Below, one piece after another: positions 47,823 to 58,238 of a stretch of DNA of 64,000 bases. The first letter of the stretch is position 1; each line of letters opens with the position of its first letter. Source of the DNA: Neisseria meningitidis (GTDB lineage Bacteria; Pseudomonadota; Gammaproteobacteria; Burkholderiales; Neisseriaceae); contig NZ_LR134525.1 of the NCBI RefSeq assembly GCF_900638555.1, positions 620,001-684,000 on the forward strand, in the 5' to 3' direction. The position numbers were made by a program, and so were the translations under genes. The notes under the pieces were generated by a model. The model was not told where the DNA came from and searched no databases. It saw only the letters and a program-made list of their open reading frames with translations.

Positions 47823-49607
47823 TTATTTTTTCTTTTGCGGAGGCAGGTCGGTACAAGTACCCAATGCCACTTCCGCCGCCATACCGATGGATTCGCCCAA
47901 GGTCGGGTGCGGGTGGATGGTTTTGCCGATGTCTGCCGCGTCGCAGCCCATTTCGATGGCAAGGCAGACTTCGCCGATCATGTCGCCACCGTTCGGACCG
48001 ACAATGCCGCCGCCGATGATGCGGCCGGTTTCAGCATCAAAAATCAGCTTGGTGAAACCATTGTCGCAACCGTTGGCAATCGCACGGCCGGAAGCAGCCC
48101 ATGGGAAGTTGGCTTTGGTGATTTTGCGGCCGGAGGCTTTGGCAGACAATTCGGTTTCGCCCACCCATGCCACTTCAGGAGAAGTGTAAGCAACGCCCGG
48201 AATGACGCGCGCGTCGAAGTAGGCTTTGTGGCCGGCGCAGTTTTCGGCGGCAACGTGGCCTTCGTGAACGGCTTTGTGCGCGAGCATAGGCTGACCGACG
48301 ATATCGCCGATAGCGTAGATGTGCGGCACGTTGGTACGCATTTGTTTGTCCACTTCGATGAAGCCGCGATCGGTAACGGCAACGCCTGCTTTTTCCGCGC
48401 TGATGAGTTTGCCGTTGGGCGCGCGGCCGGCGGCAACCAATACGGCATCGTAGCGTTGCGGTTCTTTAGGTGCATTTGCACCTTCGAAGGTAACGTAAAC
48501 ACCGTCTTCTTTAGGCTCGACAGCAACAGTTTTGGTGTTGATCATGATGTTGTCAAAACGGTATTCGTTTTGTTTTTGCCATACTTTCACCAAGTCGCGG
48601 TCTGCGCCTTGCATCAGACCGTCCATCATTTCAACTACATCCAGGCGCGAACCCAGCGTGCTGTAAACCGTACCCATCTCGAGGCCGATAATACCGCCGC
48701 CGATGATCAACAGTTTGCCCGGTACTTCTTTCAGAGCCAATGCGCCGCTGGAGTCGAAAATTCGAGGATCTTCAGGGATGAAAGGCAGTTTGGTTACGCG
48801 GCTGCCTGCTGCAATAATGCAGTTTTTAAAGGCAACGATTTTTTTCTCACCGGTAGGAGTCGCTTGTTCGTACACTTCGCTGGTCGTCAAAGAAACTTCC
48901 AAGTGGTGTGGATCCAAGAATTGGCCGTCACCTTGGATAATGTCTACTTTACGGCCTTTAGCCATGCCTGCCAAACCGGTAGTCAGGCGGGAAACCACGC
49001 CGTCTTTGTAGCCGCGCAGCATGTCGATGTCGAGTTCAGGCTCAGGGTATTTGATACCGTTGGCAGCCAAGTGGCGTACTTCATCGATAACGGCAGCATT
49101 GTGCAACAGTGCTTTGGAAGGGATACAGCCAACGTTCAAGCAAACGCCGCCCAAAGTTTTGTAACGTTCAACGATGGCAACTTTCAAGCCTTCATCAGCA
49201 GCAGCAAATGCAGCAGAATAACCGCCGGGGCCGCCGCCCAATACGACCACGTCGTACTCGACATCGGCAGAACCGCCGAATTGCGCAGCTTGCGGAGCAG
49301 GAGCGGCTGCTTTAGGTGCTTCTTGTGCAGGAGCGACAGGCGCTTCGGCTTTAGGAGCAGCAGCCGCGCCCTCGGCTTCAATGACGACAATCAAACCGCC
49401 TTCGGAGATTTTGTCGCCTACTTTAACTTTGACTTCTTTGACCACGCCTGCAACTTCGGCAGGTACGTCCATAGTCGCTTTATCGGTTTCCAAAGTAATC
49501 AGGGTATCGTCCACAGCAATGGTATCGCCCACATTTACTTCAACCGCAATAATATCTACATTTTCGTGACCGCCAATGTCGGGCACTTTCAATTCAACTA
49601 AGCTCAT
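47823..49607 (-). CDS. lpdA: Dihydrolipoamide dehydrogenase (E3) with N-terminal lipoyl domain
   Basis: FAD enzyme that reoxidises the lipoyl groups of pyruvate dehydrogenase. The 594-residue protein has an extra N-terminal lipoyl domain (lipoyl Lys43 in ETDKATMDVPA), an Ala/Pro linker (about 80-112), then E3: FAD site VVLGGGPGGYSAAFAAADEG, redox disulfide GVCLNVGCIPSK, NAD site and the C-terminal HPHPTLGE active-site His. This matches the meningococcal P64k protein, studied as a vaccine carrier. Last gene of aceE-aceF-lpdA. Confidence 0.96.
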   Translation of the reverse strand: MSLVELKVPDIGGHENVDIIAVEVNVGDTIAVDDTLITLETDKATMDVPAEVAGVVKEVKVKVGDKISEGGLIVVIEAEGAAAAPKAEAPVAPAQEAPKAAAPAPQAAQFGGSADVEYDVVVLGGGPGGYSAAFAAADEGLKVAIVERYKTLGGVCLNVGCIPSKALLHNAAVIDEVRHLAANGIKYPEPELDIDMLRGYKDGVVSRLTTGLAGMAKGRKVDIIQGDGQFLDPHHLEVSLTTSEVYEQATPTGEKKIVAFKNCIIAAGSRVTKLPFIPEDPRIFDSSGALALKEVPGKLLIIGGGIIGLEMGTVYSTLGSRLDVVEMMDGLMQGADRDLVKVWQKQNEYRFDNIMINTKTVAVEPKEDGVYVTFEGANAPKEPQRYDAVLVAAGRAPNGKLISAEKAGVAVTDRGFIEVDKQMRTNVPHIYAIGDIVGQPMLAHKAVHEGHVAAENCAGHKAYFDARVIPGVAYTSPEVAWVGETELSAKASGRKITKANFPWAASGRAIANGCDNGFTKLIFDAETGRIIGGGIVGPNGGDMIGEVCLAIEMGCDAADIGKTIHPHPTLGESIGMAAEVALGTCTDLPPQKKK

Positions 49608-49644
49608 GTCTAATCTTTCTGAATGATGTTCGGACTTCTTTTTT

Positions 49645-49676
49645 CAGACGGCCTTTTTATTCAGGCCGTCTGAAAA
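49645..49676. terminator. DUS inverted repeat between aceF and lpdA
   Basis: TTCAGACGGCC and GGCCGTCTGAA form a perfect stem in the gap between aceF and lpdA; likely partial terminator or processing site since lpdA still depends on upstream transcription. Confidence 0.6.
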
Positions 49677-49684
49677 TGCTCGGA

Positions 49685-51292
49685 TTACAGAGTAATGCGG
49701 CGGAAGTCTTTCAACAGGTTGGCCAGGAATACGGTGAAGCGCATACCGGCCGCGCCGTCGATGACACGGTGGTCAAAGGACAGGCTCAATGGGCACATCA
49801 GGCGAGGAGCGAATTCTTTGCCGTTCCAAACCGGTTTGATTTGGGATTTGCACACGCCCAAGATGGCGACTTCGGGAGCGTTCACAATCGGCGTGAAACC
49901 TGTGCCGCCGATGCCGCCCAAGCTGGAAATGGTAAAGCATGCGCCTTGCATTTCTTGTGGTTTGAGCTTGCCTTCGCGGGCTTTTTTAGACAATTCGGTC
50001 AGCTCTTGGCTGATTTGTTTCAAGCCTTTTTGATCCACGTCTTTGATTACTGGAACAACCAAGCCGTTCGGCGTGTCTGCTGCGAAACCGATGTTGAAGT
50101 AGTTTTTCAGCACCAAGTTGTCGCCGTCCAGAGAAGCGTTGAATTCGGGGAAGGCTTTCAGCGCGGAAACGGAGGCTTTGATGATGAACGCCAACGGTGA
50201 CAGTTTCACGCCTTCGCGTTCCCATTCTTTGTTCAGTTGTTTGCGGAATTCTTCCAGCTCGGTCATATCTGCTTCTTCGTGTACGGTAACGTGGGGAATC
50301 ACCACCCAGTTGCGAGACAGGTTTTGACCGGAAATTTTCTTAATGCGGGACAATTCTTTAACTTCGACATTACCGAATTTGGAGAAGTCCACTTTAGGCC
50401 AGGGCAGCAAGTCCAGACCGCCGCCTAAAGACGCGCCGACTGCGGCAGGTTTTGCCGCGCCGCCCTGCATTACGGATTTCACAAAGGCTTTGATGTCGTC
50501 GCCCACGATGCGGCCTTTCAAGCCGGTACCTTTGACTTGGCCCAAATCCACGCCCAATTCGCGCGCCAGTTTGCGTGCGGAAGGGCCGGCGTGTGCTTTG
50601 GCGAAAGCGGCCTCGTCGATTTTGGCAGCGGCAGGTGCAGAAGGTGCAGGCGCGGCGGCGGGTGCGGCGGCAGCAGTCGGAGGCGGAGCGGCAGCCGGTG
50701 CGGCAGCTTGAGCGGCTTGAGCAGGGGCTGCTGCGGCAGAGCCGACGGTTTCTACTTCGATAATGGCAGAGCCTTCGGATACTTTGTCGCCGACTTTTAA
50801 GAATACGGCTTTAACGACACCGGCAGCGGTACAAGGTACGTCCATTGTCGCTTTATCGGTTTCCAAAGTAATCAGCGTGTCGTCTTCGGCAACGGTGTCG
50901 CCCACTTTGATTTCAACGGCGATTACATCCACATCGGTATGGCCGCCGATATCGGGAACGGCTACTTGAACGGTTGCACCGCCTGCGGCAGCGGGTGCGG
51001 CAGCAGGTGCAGGTTGTGCTTCGGCAGCAGCCGGGGCGGCTTCGGCGGCGGCGGCACCGGTTTCAACGGTCAGAATTACGCCGCCTTCGGAGATTTTGTC
51101 GCCGACTTTGACTTTCACTTCTTTCACGACACCGGCCGCATCGGCAGGCACATCCATCGTGGCTTTGTCGGTTTCCAGTGTAATCAGGGTGTCGTCAACG
51201 GCGATGGTGTCGCCCGCTTTAACTTCTACGGCGATGATGTCGACGTTTTCGTGACCGCCGATATCGGGGACTTTGATTTCTACGATACTCAT
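49685..51292 (-). CDS. aceF: Dihydrolipoamide acetyltransferase, pyruvate dehydrogenase E2
   Basis: Core of the pyruvate dehydrogenase complex; transfers acetyl groups to CoA. The 535-residue protein has two lipoyl domains (Lys43 and Lys147, each in ETDKATMDVP), Ala/Pro-rich linkers, a subunit-binding domain (PSARKLARELGVDLGQVKG, about 245-280) and the catalytic domain with SFDHRVIDGAAG. Start ATG 51290-51292 gives the family N-terminus MSIVEIKVPDIGG. E. coli AceF has three lipoyl domains; two plus one on E3 is the neisserial layout. Confidence 0.96.
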   Translation of the reverse strand: MSIVEIKVPDIGGHENVDIIAVEVKAGDTIAVDDTLITLETDKATMDVPADAAGVVKEVKVKVGDKISEGGVILTVETGAAAAEAAPAAAEAQPAPAAAPAAAGGATVQVAVPDIGGHTDVDVIAVEIKVGDTVAEDDTLITLETDKATMDVPCTAAGVVKAVFLKVGDKVSEGSAIIEVETVGSAAAAPAQAAQAAAPAAAPPPTAAAAPAAAPAPSAPAAAKIDEAAFAKAHAGPSARKLARELGVDLGQVKGTGLKGRIVGDDIKAFVKSVMQGGAAKPAAVGASLGGGLDLLPWPKVDFSKFGNVEVKELSRIKKISGQNLSRNWVVIPHVTVHEEADMTELEEFRKQLNKEWEREGVKLSPLAFIIKASVSALKAFPEFNASLDGDNLVLKNYFNIGFAADTPNGLVVPVIKDVDQKGLKQISQELTELSKKAREGKLKPQEMQGACFTISSLGGIGGTGFTPIVNAPEVAILGVCKSQIKPVWNGKEFAPRLMCPLSLSFDHRVIDGAAGMRFTVFLANLLKDFRRITL

Positions 51293-51441
51293 TTGAGTTC
51301 CTTTAATCTTGTTCAATTGGATGCCGTCTGAAAGCTGCTTCAGGCGGCATCGGTACGGTTTGTCTGCTCAAACCATTCGGGCATTCGGTTTTCAGACGGC
51401 CTGATGTCGGAATGGGGCAAACAGGCCGTCTGAAACATCAA

Positions 51442-54105
51442 TCAGCGTTTCCAGCTAGGAGCTGAATCGGCTTTGATGCCGTATTTCTCAATGGCTTGTT
51501 GAACGGTTTCTTTGCTGACTTTGCCTTGTTCCGCCAATGCGGCCAATGCGGCCACGGCAACGTTGTAGCGATCCACTTCAAAGAAGCGGCGCAGGTTGGC
51601 GCGACTGTCGGAACGGCCGAAACCGTCAGTGCCCAAGACGTGGTAGTCGTTCGGGATGTAGGCGCGGATACGGTCAGCATAGCTGCGGATATAGTCGGTA
51701 GCGGCAATCACCGGACCGTCATGACCTTGCAGTTGGGAAGTAACGAAAGGTACTTTTTCGGCTTCCAGCGGATGCAGGCGGTTGAAGCGTTCTACCTCGA
51801 CAGCGTCGCGGTGCAGCAGGTTGAAGGACGGGCAAGACCAGATGTCTGCTTCTACGCCGAAGTCGGCTTTCAGCAGCTCGGCACCGGCAATGACTTCTTG
51901 CAGGATGGTACCGGAGCCCATCAATTGAACTTTCTTGTCGCCTTTGCCGCCGGCTTTCAGCAGATACATACCTTTCAGGATGTCTTGTTCCGCACCTTCG
52001 GGCATATCCGGATGGGTGTAGTTCTCGTTCATCAGGGTGATGTAGTAGAACACGTCTTCATTATTGGCATACATACGGCGCAGACCGTCTTGTACGATGA
52101 CGGCGACTTCGTATTGGAAAGTCGGGTCATAAGATACGCAGTTCGGAATCAGGTCGGCCTGGATGTGGCTGTGGCCGTCTTCGTGTTGCAGGCCTTCGCC
52201 GTTCAGCGTCGTACGGCCGGCAGTACCGCCCAGCAGGAAGCCGCGCGCGTGCATATCACCGGCTGCCCATGCCAAGTCGCCGACACGTTGGAAACCGAAC
52301 ATAGAATAGTAAATGTAGAACGGAATCATCGCGAAGTTGCTGTTGGCGTAGCTGGTTGCAGCCGCAATCCAGTCGGCCATCGCGCCCGGTTCGTTAATAC
52401 CTTCTTGCAAGATTTGACCGTCAACGGATTCTTTATAGAACATCAGTTGGTCTTTGTCTTGAGGGGTATATTGCTGACCTTTCGGATTCCAAATACCGTA
52501 TTGGCGGAACATACCTTCCATGCCGAAAGTACGGCTTTCGTCGGGAACGATAGGTACGACGCGTTTGCCGATTTTTTTGTCTTTCAGCAAAGTGGACAGG
52601 ATGCGGACGAATGCCATCGTGGTCGAGAACTCGCGTTCACCGCTGGATTTGAGTTGTGCGTCGAATGCTGACAGCTCGGGCACTTCCAATACTTCCTGCG
52701 TCGGTTTGCGTTGCGGCAGGTAGCCACCCAAAGCATCGCGGCGTGCGTGCAGGTATTTGTATTCTTCCGTATCGGGGGCAAAAGTCAGGTAAGGCAGATC
52801 GCCGCTTTCGATTTGTTCGTCGGTAACCGGAATGTCAAAGCGGTCGCGGAATTGTTTCAGGGACGCTTTGTCCATTTTTTTGGCTTGGTGGGCAACGTTC
52901 TGACCTTCGCCGGATGCGCCCATACCGTAACCTTTAATGGTTTTCGCCAAGATGACGGTAGGTTTGCCGTCGGCATGGTTCGCTGCGCGGTCGTAGGCGT
53001 TGTACACTTTTTGCGGGTCGTGGCCGCCGCGGTTCAATGCCCAGAGTTGCTCATCGGTCATATCGGCAACCAATGTTTTCAGTTCGGGCGTATTGAAGAA
53101 GTGTTCGCGCACATACGCGCCGTCTTTGGATTTGTAAGTTTGGTAGTCGCCGTCCAAACATTCTTCCATACGTTGGCGCAGGATACCGTCTTTGTCTTTC
53201 GCCAAGAGGCGGTCCCAGCGGCGGCCCCAAATGACTTTGACGACATTCCAGCCGGCGCCGGCAAAGTTGCCTTCCAATTCTTGGATGATTTTGCCGTTGC
53301 CGCGTACCGGACCGTCCAAGCGTTGCAGGTTGCAGTTGATGACGAAAATCAGGTTGTCCAAGCCTTCGCGTGCAGCCAGTGCGATTGCACCTTGAGATTC
53401 GGGTTCGTCCATTTCGCCGTCGCCGCAGAAACACCATACTTTACGGCCTTTGGTTTTTGCCAAACCACGCGATTCCAAGTATTTCAGGAAACGCGCCTGA
53501 TAAATCGCCATGATGGGCCCCAAGCCCATGGATACGGTCGGGAACTGCCAAAAGTCGGGCAAGAGGTGGGGGTGCGGATAGGAAGGCAGACCGTGTCCGT
53601 CCACTTCTTGGCGGAAGTTGTTCAGCTGGTCTTCGGTCAGACGGCCCTCGACGAATGCGCGTGCATAGATGCCCGGGGCGACGTGACCTTGGAAGAAGAC
53701 CAAATCGCCTTCTTCGCCTTCGCCTTTGGCTTTCCAAAAGTGGTTGAAACCGACTTCGTACATGGTGGCGGCAGATTGGAAAGATGCGATGTGCCCACCC
53801 AGTTCCAAATCTTTCTTGCCGGCGCGCAATACGATGGCGGCGGCGTTCCAGCGCACGAATGCGCGGATGCGGTGTTCGATGTTTTGGTCGCCCGGAATGC
53901 CTTTTTCGTTTTCAACCGAAACGGTATTCAAATACGGGGTGGTCGTGCCGTGTGGCATACGTACGCCCTTGTCGCGGCAGTATTTGACCAGGTTTTCCAA
54001 GAGGTATTGCGCGCGTTCGCCGCCTTCATATTCGAGGACGGAGCTTAACGCGTCCAGCCACTCTTGGGTTTCGATAGGGTCAACATCGTGTAATTGGGTG
54101 GACAT
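51442..54105 (-). CDS. aceE: Pyruvate dehydrogenase E1 component (homodimeric type)
   Basis: Thiamine-diphosphate enzyme that decarboxylates pyruvate and acetylates the E2 lipoyl groups. The 887-residue length is normal for homodimeric E1. Visible are QTEWLDAL-like N-terminal region (ETQEWLDALSSVLEYEG), the ThDP-binding GDGEMDEPESQGAIALAARE to VINCN, and KTIKGYGMGASGEGQN. First gene of the PDH operon; about 150 bases separate it from aceF. The 690-base upstream region is AT-rich and probably holds its promoter. Confidence 0.97.
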   Translation of the reverse strand: MSTQLHDVDPIETQEWLDALSSVLEYEGGERAQYLLENLVKYCRDKGVRMPHGTTTPYLNTVSVENEKGIPGDQNIEHRIRAFVRWNAAAIVLRAGKKDLELGGHIASFQSAATMYEVGFNHFWKAKGEGEEGDLVFFQGHVAPGIYARAFVEGRLTEDQLNNFRQEVDGHGLPSYPHPHLLPDFWQFPTVSMGLGPIMAIYQARFLKYLESRGLAKTKGRKVWCFCGDGEMDEPESQGAIALAAREGLDNLIFVINCNLQRLDGPVRGNGKIIQELEGNFAGAGWNVVKVIWGRRWDRLLAKDKDGILRQRMEECLDGDYQTYKSKDGAYVREHFFNTPELKTLVADMTDEQLWALNRGGHDPQKVYNAYDRAANHADGKPTVILAKTIKGYGMGASGEGQNVAHQAKKMDKASLKQFRDRFDIPVTDEQIESGDLPYLTFAPDTEEYKYLHARRDALGGYLPQRKPTQEVLEVPELSAFDAQLKSSGEREFSTTMAFVRILSTLLKDKKIGKRVVPIVPDESRTFGMEGMFRQYGIWNPKGQQYTPQDKDQLMFYKESVDGQILQEGINEPGAMADWIAAATSYANSNFAMIPFYIYYSMFGFQRVGDLAWAAGDMHARGFLLGGTAGRTTLNGEGLQHEDGHSHIQADLIPNCVSYDPTFQYEVAVIVQDGLRRMYANNEDVFYYITLMNENYTHPDMPEGAEQDILKGMYLLKAGGKGDKKVQLMGSGTILQEVIAGAELLKADFGVEADIWSCPSFNLLHRDAVEVERFNRLHPLEAEKVPFVTSQLQGHDGPVIAATDYIRSYADRIRAYIPNDYHVLGTDGFGRSDSRANLRRFFEVDRYNVAVAALAALAEQGKVSKETVQQAIEKYGIKADSAPSWKR

Positions 54106-54798
54106 AGTATCTATCCTTTATGTTGAGTGTTTAATCGGCAGGGAGGGTGTAGCCAACCCCTTTATTTTCGTTTGTGAAAAATAATAAGCAAAAACGAAAA
54201 TTTCTAAATCAAACCGAAAAAAATAATTTAAGTTTAATGTTTTCAAAAAATTATAAAAGTTTTGGAAACAAGGGAAAACTTGAAAAAAATGTTCGATCTG
54301 CTCCACACGAAATCCTATCAGCAATCGGGTCTGCTGGCAAATAACCATGCCTGTAAAAGCAGGTTTTATACTGAAGTTGGCGTTTGGTAAGGTCAAGTCT
54401 TTTTGATTTCGAAATATTCTGTTTGATTTTGGCGATATTTTTTCGGAATTGTGGTATATCGAATCATTATGTCTCTGTCGGCAATTTTCCTATTGTAGAA
54501 AATCTATACACAAGCTTTGTGGATAACCGTGTTGATAAGCCACGGCTTGTGTTAAAAAAGTCTTACGCAACAAATGTACGCTTATTTTGATTAAAAAATA
54601 GGCACATTTAAATCTATAAAAATCATGTACTTATGTTCAATATGATGTTTCTGGTCATGTTTTTGCCGTCTGTTATGGGATTTGTCCCGCGCTTGGGGCA
54701 GGGGGTGAATTTTGGAGGTTGGTGCAAAACCTGCTTTTTTCGCGTTACAATCTGCACCCGATTTACTTTTGAATTTGCCTGTTTGGAAAAATACTTTT
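54106..54798. other. AT-rich divergent intergenic region aceE / proS
   Basis: About 690 bases without a credible gene. It contains a perfect consensus DnaA box (TGTGGATAA at 54518-54526, complement TTATCCACA) inside an inverted repeat with arms ACACAAGC (54508-54515) and GCTTGTGT (54545-54552). Several short open frames are present but of spacer composition. Promoters for both flanking genes must lie here but none is clear enough to place. Confidence 0.55.
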
Positions 54799-56511
54799 AT
54801 GAAAGCCAGCCAATTCTTTATCTCTACTTTAAAAGAAGCCCCTGCCGAAGCCGCGCTTGCCAGCCACAAGCTGATGATTCGCGCCGGCCTGATTAAAGCC
54901 AACGCGTCCGGCCTTTATACTTGGATGCCGATGGGGCTGCGCGTGTTACGCAAAGTCGAAAACGTCGTGCGCGAGGAAATGGCGCGCGCGGGCAGCGTGG
55001 AGCTGCTGATGCCGGTGGTGCAGCCTGCCGAGCTGTGGCAGGAATCCGGCCGCTGGGAATTTTACGGTAAAGAACTGCTGCGCCTGAAAGACCGCCACGA
55101 CCGCGATTTCTGCATGGGACCGACCTGCGAGGAAGTCATCGCCGACATCGTGCGTAAAGAGATCAACAGCTACAAACAACTGCCGAAAAACTTTTACCAC
55201 ATCCAAACCAAATTCCGTGACGAAGTGCGCCCGCGCTTCGGTGTGATGCGTGCGCGCGAGTTTGTCATGAAAGATGCTTATTCCTTCCATGCCGACTACG
55301 CCTCGCTTCAGACGACCTATGATGCCATGTATGACGCTTACTGCCGTATCTTCACCCGTCTGGGCTTGGAATTCCGCCCCGTTGCCGCAGATACCGGCAG
55401 CATCGGCGGTACCGGCTCTCACGAGTTTCAAGTGTTGGCGGAAAGCGGCGAAGATGTGATTGCATACAGCGACACTTCCGATTACGCCGCCAATGTCGAG
55501 CTGGCACCGACCTTGCCGCTTAAAGGCGAACGCACCGCTGCTCAGGCAGAACTCGTCAAAGTACACACGCCAAACGTCAAAACCATTGAGTCTTTGGTTG
55601 AATTCCTGAATATTCCGGTTGAACAAACCCTCAAATCCATCGTGGTTGAAGGCGAAAATGAAGGCGAAATCGTTTTATTGCTGTTGCGCGGCGACCATGA
55701 GTTCAACGACATCAAAGCCGAAAAACTCGCAGGTGTGAAATCGCCATTGACGATGGCAAGCCCTGCCGCGATTGTCGAACAGTTCGGCGCAAACGGCGGC
55801 TCGCTGGGTCCGGTCGGCTTTGCAGGTAAAGTTTATGCCGATTTCGCCACTGAAAAAGGCGCGGACTGGGTCATCGGTGCGAACGAAGACGGCTACCACT
55901 ATACCGGCTTCAACTTCGGGCGCGATGCCGCCGAGCCTGAATTCGTCGATTTGCGTAATGTGGTCGAAGGCGACGAAAGCCCCGACGGGCAAGGCCGTCT
56001 GAAACTGGCGCGCGGCATCGAAGTCGGACACGTCTTCCAGTTGCGCGACAAATACACCCAAGCCATGAACGTGAGCTTCCTCGACAACAACGGCAAATCG
56101 CAAATCATGGAAATGGGCTGCTACGGTATCGGCATCACCCGCGTCGTTGCCGCCGCCATCGAGCAGAACAACGACGAAAAAGGCATCATCTGGACGAAGG
56201 CGATGGCGTCGTTTGAAGTCGTTATCGTGCCGATGAACTACAAAAAATCAGACACCGTACGCGAAGCCGCCGACAAAATCTATGCCGAATTGCTGGCGGC
56301 AGGCGCGGATGTGCTGCTGGATGACCGCGACGAACGCGCAGGCGTATTGCTGAACGATTCCGAGCTGTTGGGTATTCCGCACCGCATCGTCATCGGCGAC
56401 CGCGCCTTGAAAGAAGGCAATGTCGAATACGCCGAACGCCGCGACAACGAAGCGCAGGCAATTGCAATCGGAGAAATTGTTGCACGTGTAACAGCTTCAT
56501 TAAATGCGTAA
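54799..56511 (+). CDS. proS: Prolyl-tRNA synthetase (bacterial type)
   Basis: Class II synthetase charging tRNA(Pro). The 570-residue protein has the start [18 protein letters not shown], motif 2 region [12 protein letters not shown] and [20 protein letters not shown], the editing (YbaK-like) insertion (about 225-400), motif 3 [17 protein letters not shown] and the C-terminal anticodon-binding domain. The ATG at 54799 follows a weak site; the longer frame upstream is not conserved. Confidence 0.97.
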   Translation: MKASQFFISTLKEAPAEAALASHKLMIRAGLIKANASGLYTWMPMGLRVLRKVENVVREEMARAGSVELLMPVVQPAELWQESGRWEFYGKELLRLKDRHDRDFCMGPTCEEVIADIVRKEINSYKQLPKNFYHIQTKFRDEVRPRFGVMRAREFVMKDAYSFHADYASLQTTYDAMYDAYCRIFTRLGLEFRPVAADTGSIGGTGSHEFQVLAESGEDVIAYSDTSDYAANVELAPTLPLKGERTAAQAELVKVHTPNVKTIESLVEFLNIPVEQTLKSIVVEGENEGEIVLLLLRGDHEFNDIKAEKLAGVKSPLTMASPAAIVEQFGANGGSLGPVGFAGKVYADFATEKGADWVIGANEDGYHYTGFNFGRDAAEPEFVDLRNVVEGDESPDGQGRLKLARGIEVGHVFQLRDKYTQAMNVSFLDNNGKSQIMEMGCYGIGITRVVAAAIEQNNDEKGIIWTKAMASFEVVIVPMNYKKSDTVREAADKIYAELLAAGADVLLDDRDERAGVLLNDSELLGIPHRIVIGDRALKEGNVEYAERRDNEAQAIAIGEIVARVTASLNA

Positions 56512-56521
56512 GCTTGGTCGA

Positions 56522-56551
56522 ATGCTGTCTGAAAATAATTTCAGACGGCAT
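56522..56551. terminator. DUS hairpin after proS
   Basis: ATGCTGTCTGAA (one mismatch) and TTCAGACGGCAT followed by TTTTTAC. Confidence 0.75.
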
Positions 56552-56574
56552 TTTTACTTAGGGGGGAAAGTGAA

Positions 56575-57231
56575 GTGGCTTCAGTATTTTTAGAAGGAGA
56601 GGCAGTCGAGGTCGGCAATATTTTCTGTATCGGCAGGAACTATGCCGCACATATCGAAGAGTTAAAAAACGAAATACCTTCCGAACCTGTGGTGTTTATG
56701 AAGCCGTCAGGCAGCATTTTGAACAGCGGCGGTACAATCTTGCTGCCCGAGTTTAGTAGGGATGTGCAGTTTGAGTGCGAACTCGTGCTGCTGGTCGGTA
56801 AGGATTCAGACGGCACGGGCGAGGGTAAAGATATTTTGGGATGTGTCGCAGGATATGGTGTAGGGCTGGACCTTACGGCACGGGATATCCAATGCCGTCT
56901 GAAGGAAAAAGGGCTGCCCTGGCTGAAGGCAAAAGGGTTCAGGCATTCCGCGTGCGTGTCGGATTTTGCGGCGGCAGGCAGAATCGGCAATCCCGAGAAT
57001 GTGTTGTTTTCATTAAAACAAAACGGCGTATTGAAACAGCGCGGGGATACCGGTTTGATGATTTACCCGATTCGGGAAATTTTACACAAACTGGCGGCAG
57101 ATTACGGTTTGGGGAAAGGGGATTTGGTGTTTACCGGAACGTCCTCCGGCGTGGGCGCAATCGGTGCGGGGGACAATTTGGCATTGGAGCTGGACGGCTT
57201 GGTGCGCGCCTCTTTCACGGTAGGGTGTTAA
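56575..57231 (+). CDS. Fumarylacetoacetate hydrolase (FAH) family protein
   Basis: A 218-residue metal-dependent hydrolase/decarboxylase-fold protein. FAH-family signature: IFCIGRNYAAHIEEL near the N-terminus, FMKPSGSILNSGG, VQFECELVLLVGKD (metal-ligand Glu residues), GVGLDLTARD and the C-terminal FTGTSSGVGAIGAGD. Substrate cannot be predicted; relatives include oxaloacetate decarboxylase and acylpyruvase. It starts at a GTG (56575) after a G6 ribosome-binding site (GGGGGGAA); no ATG fits. A small uncertainty about the start remains. Confidence 0.82.
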   Translation: MASVFLEGEAVEVGNIFCIGRNYAAHIEELKNEIPSEPVVFMKPSGSILNSGGTILLPEFSRDVQFECELVLLVGKDSDGTGEGKDILGCVAGYGVGLDLTARDIQCRLKEKGLPWLKAKGFRHSACVSDFAAAGRIGNPENVLFSLKQNGVLKQRGDTGLMIYPIREILHKLAADYGLGKGDLVFTGTSSGVGAIGAGDNLALELDGLVRASFTVGC

Positions 57232-57240
57232 CCGCGCCGC

Positions 57241-57696
57241 TTAACCTTCACGCCCGTTGAAACATTCCGCCGGACCGCCCTCGAAAAAACCGTGCAAGAT
57301 GGCTTGCGCCGCCACTTGGTCGAGCACCGATTTGCGTTTTTTGCCGAAGACCTGTGCTTCCGAAAGCAGGCTTTCGGCATAGACGGACGACAGCCGTTCG
57401 TCAACCCAATAGACGGGGAGATTGAACCTGCCGTTCAGCCTGCGTCCGAACTTGCGCGACAGGTGCGTCATTTCATGTTTCGTGCCGTCGGTATGCACGG
57501 GCAGTCCGACGACAAAATAACGCGGCTGCCATTCTTGAACCAGCTTGGCGATTGCCGCGAACTTTTCATCGTTGCTGCCGCCGGTAACGGTGGCCAGCGG
57601 ATGGGACAGCCCCAATTCCGCATCGCCCTGCGCCACGCCGATGCGCGCTTCGCCGAAGTCGAATGCCAGTGCCGTTCCTTTTGGAATTTTATGCAT
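57241..57696 (-). CDS. ruvX: Putative pre-16S rRNA nuclease / Holliday junction resolvase-like YqgF
   Basis: RNase H-fold protein of 151 residues required for 16S rRNA 5'-end maturation in E. coli. Conserved elements: [15 protein letters not shown] (catalytic Asp), [17 protein letters not shown] and the C-terminal [13 protein letters not shown] plus DQVAAQAIL. Its start overlaps the yqgE stop by 8 bases, so translation is probably coupled; yqgE-yqgF adjacency is widespread in proteobacteria. Confidence 0.92.
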
Positions 57697-58237
57697 GGCC
57701 GGCTCCCGAAAACAGGGCGAGCGGGTCGATGCCGAGTTTGGCGAATGCGGCGGCGTAACGGTGTTCGTAGGGGATGTCGAACAGGATATGTTCGTCGGCG
57801 GGAACGGTCAGCCACGCATTGTCGGCAAGTTCGCGTTCGAGCTGGCCTTTTCCCCAGCTTGAATAGCCGATACTGATTAATATTTTGTCAACCGCGCCTT
57901 CGCGTGAAATATTTTCAATCACGTCTCGGGAAGAAGTCAGCGCGATATTGTCCGAAACGCCGATACTGCTTTGCCAGTTGCCGATCGGGGTATGCACGAC
58001 ATAACCTCGCTCGACTTGCACCGGTCCGCCCATCATCACGCTGTCGTGCTGCATTCGGAAAGGGATGTTTTTGCCGGTGGCGGAAAAAATCATGTCCATC
58101 GTAATCGGAGAGGGTTTGTTGATGGCGATGCCGAGTGCGCCGTCTTCATCGTGTTTGCAGATATAGACGACCGATTGTGAAAAAAACGCGTCTTCCATAT
58201 CGGGCATGGCGACGAGAAAGTGGTTGGAGAGGTTCAT
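57689..58237 (-). CDS. UPF0301 (YqgE/AlgH) family protein
   Basis: A 182-residue soluble protein ([20 protein letters not shown]) of the YqgE/AlgH family, with the conserved [20 protein letters not shown] and [15 protein letters not shown] motifs and [19 protein letters not shown]. Function is unsettled. It starts one base beyond the creA stop and overlaps ruvX, so creA-yqgE-ruvX looks like a tight operon. Confidence 0.9.
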
Positions 58238-58238
58238 A

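Noticed and set aside
47835-49601. 588-codon open frame on the plus strand opposite lpdA
   Set aside because: Exact antisense of a clear lpdA; His/Phe/Gly-rich composition and no ribosome-binding site, typical of a GC-driven shadow.
52711-54048. 445-codon frame antisense to aceE
   Set aside because: Shadow of a conserved E1 gene, no family resemblance.
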